Source: Christiangramia flava JLT2011
Lineage (GTDB): Bacteria; Bacteroidota; Bacteroidia; Flavobacteriales; Flavobacteriaceae
DNA length: 64,000 bases
NCBI RefSeq assembly: GCF_001951155.1
Contig: NZ_CP016359.1
Span: 496,001 to 560,000 of the forward strand
Reading direction: 5' to 3'
Shown: positions 61,865-64,000 of the stretch, in pieces
How the letters are laid out: each line of letters opens with the position of its first letter
Numbering within the stretch: position 1 is the stretch's first letter
Program-made: the position numbers and the translations under genes
The notes under the pieces: model-generated
The model's database searches: none
The model's input: only the letters and a program-made list of their open reading frames with translations
Told to the model about the DNA's origin: nothing

Positions 61865-63262
61865 ATGAAAAAAATAGCAAGTCTACTATTTGTTTCGATC
61901 CTGGGTGGAATACTTACTTTAGGTAGTTATAAAATATTCTTCGATGACGAGAATAACCCGGTAATTACTCAGGATTCAACCTCACAACATTCTTTCATAC
62001 CTGTTAGCAACGCGCCGGCCTATGGCACGAATGCCGATTTTACGGCAGCTGCGGAAAAAACTGTGCACGCGGTCGTTCACGTGAAGAACGTAGCCGTGTT
62101 TAAAGGCCCTCGGAGTATGTGGGATCTTTACAATAACGGAACTGCCGGTGGAAGAGCGGTACAGGGTGCCGGCTCCGGAGTGATCATTACGCCAGATGGC
62201 TACATTGTGACCAATAATCACGTGGTAGACGGCGCCAGTGAAATTGAAGTAACCCTGAATAATAACGAAACTTATAAGGCGGAAGTGATCGGCGCTGACC
62301 CCATTTCAGATATCGCACTGATCAAGGTGGATGCCAATGAAGACCTCGAATACATCCCTTTCGGAAATTCAGACAACGTAAAACTGGGAGAATGGGTACT
62401 GGCAGTAGGAAACCCTTTTAACCTGAAATCAACGGTAACGGCCGGGATAATTAGCGCCAAAGCTCGAAACCTCGATCCTTACGACAGGTCTCCGCAATCA
62501 TTTATCCAGACTGATGCAGCCATTAACCCTGGAAACAGTGGTGGCGCACTGGTAAATATTAACGGGGAACTCATTGGGATCAATACCGCGATCACTTCCC
62601 CGAGTGGTAGTTATATAGGATATGCCTTTGCCGTACCCTCCAATAACGCCCGAAAAATCGTGGAGGATATCATGGAATACGGAAACGTTCAGCAGGGCAT
62701 CCTGGGAATTCGAGGCGGCAGCGTAGATCCTCAAACCATGAGCGAACTCAACCTCAAAACTTCACAAGGTGTTCTGGTGGGTGACGTCACTTCAGGTAGC
62801 GGTGCGGAACAGGCCGGAATCAGGCAGAATGATGTAATTCGTCAAATTGATAATGTAAAGATCAACAAGTTCTCTGATCTTACAGGTTACATCAACACCA
62901 AGCGCCCCGGAGACCAGGTGATGGTGAAACTGGACCGGGACGGGCAGTCAAAAGAGGTTCGCGTCACCCTGTCCAAAAGAGACTCCTATCAGATCCCATC
63001 GATTGGTCTGGAAGTCGCCAACGCCACTTCCAAAGAATTGAAAAGCATCGGCACCTCTTATGGTGTGAAGATCAATAACACCCTTAATGAGAATTTACCA
63101 AAAGAAGAACTGGTTGGTACGATCATTACCGAGATCAATAACGAAAGTGTTTCGAACATTCGCGAAGTAGAAGACATTCTGGAAAAAAGAAGATCCGGCG
63201 ACCCTATTGTAATCACTTATATCGATCGCAGTGGAAGCAAACAGCGAATGATCTGGAGATAG
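61865..63262 (+). CDS. Deg/HtrA family periplasmic serine protease
   Basis: A 465-residue protease with an N-terminal signal or anchor (about 5-22). The catalytic triad is H119 in TNNHVVDG, D149 in DPISDIALIKVD and S225 in NPGNSGGAL. Two PDZ domains follow (about 265-360 and 375-465, with LVGDVTSGSGAEQAGIRQND in the first). It degrades or refolds damaged envelope proteins. It is divergent from dapF and followed by a strong terminator. Confidence 0.95.
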   Translation: MKKIASLLFVSILGGILTLGSYKIFFDDENNPVITQDSTSQHSFIPVSNAPAYGTNADFTAAAEKTVHAVVHVKNVAVFKGPRSMWDLYNNGTAGGRAVQGAGSGVIITPDGYIVTNNHVVDGASEIEVTLNNNETYKAEVIGADPISDIALIKVDANEDLEYIPFGNSDNVKLGEWVLAVGNPFNLKSTVTAGIISAKARNLDPYDRSPQSFIQTDAAINPGNSGGALVNINGELIGINTAITSPSGSYIGYAFAVPSNNARKIVEDIMEYGNVQQGILGIRGGSVDPQTMSELNLKTSQGVLVGDVTSGSGAEQAGIRQNDVIRQIDNVKINKFSDLTGYINTKRPGDQVMVKLDRDGQSKEVRVTLSKRDSYQIPSIGLEVANATSKELKSIGTSYGVKINNTLNENLPKEELVGTIITEINNESVSNIREVEDILEKRRSGDPIVITYIDRSGSKQRMIWR

Positions 63263-63280
63263 TTTCATTAGTAAACCATC

Positions 63281-63313
63281 AAAAAAAGCCCTTTCCAACG
63301 AAGGGCTTTTTTT
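63281..63313. terminator. Terminator after the Deg protease
   Basis: AAAAAAAGCCCTT and AAGGGCTTTTTTT form a 13-bp stem with a short loop, giving A- and T-runs on either side. It lies 20 bp after the stop. Confidence 0.9.
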
Positions 63314-63348
63314 ATGTAATTTATTTTTACGAAAACGTTTGAAATCGA

Positions 63349-63356
63349 TACTTTTG
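63349..63356 (+). promoter_or_regulatory. -7 promoter box of the GAPDH gene
   Basis: TACTTTTG is a full TAnnTTTG match, 31 bp before ATG 63388. A T-rich stretch stands about 20 bp upstream in place of a clean TTG. Confidence 0.55.
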
Positions 63357-63387
63357 CCGCAAAATCCAAAATAACAACACACACAAA

Positions 63388-64000
63388 ATGGACTTTAATC
63401 AAGTGTATGAAAAGGAACTTTCCTTCCAGGCTGATCGCCGGAAAGCTTCCGTTGAATTTATCAATATCGTAAGCGATCTTTGGTACGATAAATCGATCGA
63501 ACTGGTGCTTTTCCGCAATCAGCTCATCAATCGGAATGTGAGTGACATCCTCGACCTGCATGACTATGCCGGAGAATTTGTAGGCAAGCCCATTTCAATT
63601 TTTGATTCCGTAGAAATTGCCAAGGCGATCCAAGATCTCAATTTACCACCGGCCAAGCTTGATATTGGGAAGTTAACCTATGAGTATCATTTAAAGGATC
63701 AGCATCACTCCAATGCCATGGCTTTTGTGTCACACAAACTCAAAAATGCCAAAGATACCACACCGGTAACTCCTAAAGATGTGGTATTATATGGCTTCGG
63801 AAGAATTGGCAGGCTGGTAGCCAGGGAACTAATGACCCGTACCGGGAAAGGTAACCAGTTGCGATTGCGAGCCGTGGTAACCCGCGGCGAGGTGAACCGC
63901 GCGGTGCTGGAAAAAAGAGCTTCGCTTCTTAAGAGTGATTCGGTTCATGGTCCTTTCAGCGGAACGGTCAATATTGATGAAAAAAATGCTGCATTAATTA
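63388..64000 (+). CDS. gap: Glyceraldehyde-3-phosphate dehydrogenase, N-terminally extended (partial)
   Basis: An open frame from ATG 63388 runs off the window after 204 codons. The first about 130 residues form an extension not found in classical GAPDH. The NAD-binding VVLYGFGRIGRLVARELM then starts near residue 131, followed by LRAVVTRG and the LLKSDSVHGPFSGTV segment typical of GAPDH. The catalytic cysteine lies beyond the window. Bacteroidota often carry this long form next to a normal one; whether it works in glycolysis or gluconeogenesis cannot be told. The gene is cut by the window end, not broken. Confidence 0.9.
   Translation, partial: MDFNQVYEKELSFQADRRKASVEFINIVSDLWYDKSIELVLFRNQLINRNVSDILDLHDYAGEFVGKPISIFDSVEIAKAIQDLNLPPAKLDIGKLTYEYHLKDQHHSNAMAFVSHKLKNAKDTTPVTPKDVVLYGFGRIGRLVARELMTRTGKGNQLRLRAVVTRGEVNRAVLEKRASLLKSDSVHGPFSGTVNIDEKNAALI

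Overview
The window is a 64 kb piece of a Bacteroidota chromosome, most likely from a marine-type Flavobacteriaceae. The evidence is a type IX secretion (T9SS) C-terminal sorting domain, an RprXY-type two-component pair, many -7 promoter boxes of the TAnnTTTG class, almost no Shine-Dalgarno sequences, and family members typical of flavobacteria (DUF4835, DUF6913, YbbR, a split UshA-like pair). The genus cannot be fixed from the sequence alone.

Region 1 (1-10.7 kb) looks accessory. A complete quinol-type nitric oxide reductase (norZ) faces a seven-cistron minus-strand operon: YceI, a Rossmann-like protein, a FrnE-like thiol oxidoreductase, an NAD(P)-binding reductase, a second YceI broken by an amber codon, a DODA-type dioxygenase and DoxX. 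A Crp/Fnr regulator lies just upstream, and a near-perfect TGTGA-N6-TCACA operator sits in front of the operon. A ClC protein with channel-like residues, a DUF488 protein and PanE follow. I read this as a redox, quinone and nitrosative stress block. The genes are certain; their joint role is inference.

Region 2 (10.7-15.5 kb) is a decayed mobilizable element: a tail-less SSB, a JAB-only RadC, a BfmA/BtgA mobilization protein, a relaxase cut off after about 65 codons, a small membrane protein and an IntDOT-like tyrosine integrase beside tRNA-Ser(UGA). It is rich in inverted repeats, including a perfect 18-bp one between integrase and tRNA.

Region 3 (15.6-64 kb) is dense, conserved chromosome. 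It holds hydrolases (SGNH, M28), PCMT, oxidoreductases, YggS, an exonuclease/GIY-YIG fusion, a voltage-gated channel with a zinc ribbon, miaA, a giant T9SS adhesin-like protein, RprXY, coaE-YbbR-glycosyltransferase, fabI, recN, coaBC-rpoZ-bamD, dapA, a split 5'-nucleotidase, ligA, LOG, prmC, ribD, dnaA, an RsmI-like methylase, mltG, dapF, a Deg protease and the start of an N-terminally extended GAPDH. Genes are packed in short operons with 1-8 nt overlaps, and several convergent pairs overlap at their stops.

The most interesting points are the Crp-type operator with its matching recognition helix and stress operon, the TGG-to-TAG lesion in YceI with an intact paralogue two kilobases away as internal control, the hairpins that follow both YceI cistrons, the decayed element with its candidate oriT and attachment-region repeats, and the valine at the proton-glutamate position of the ClC protein. 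No CRISPR array, rRNA or insertion sequence was seen.
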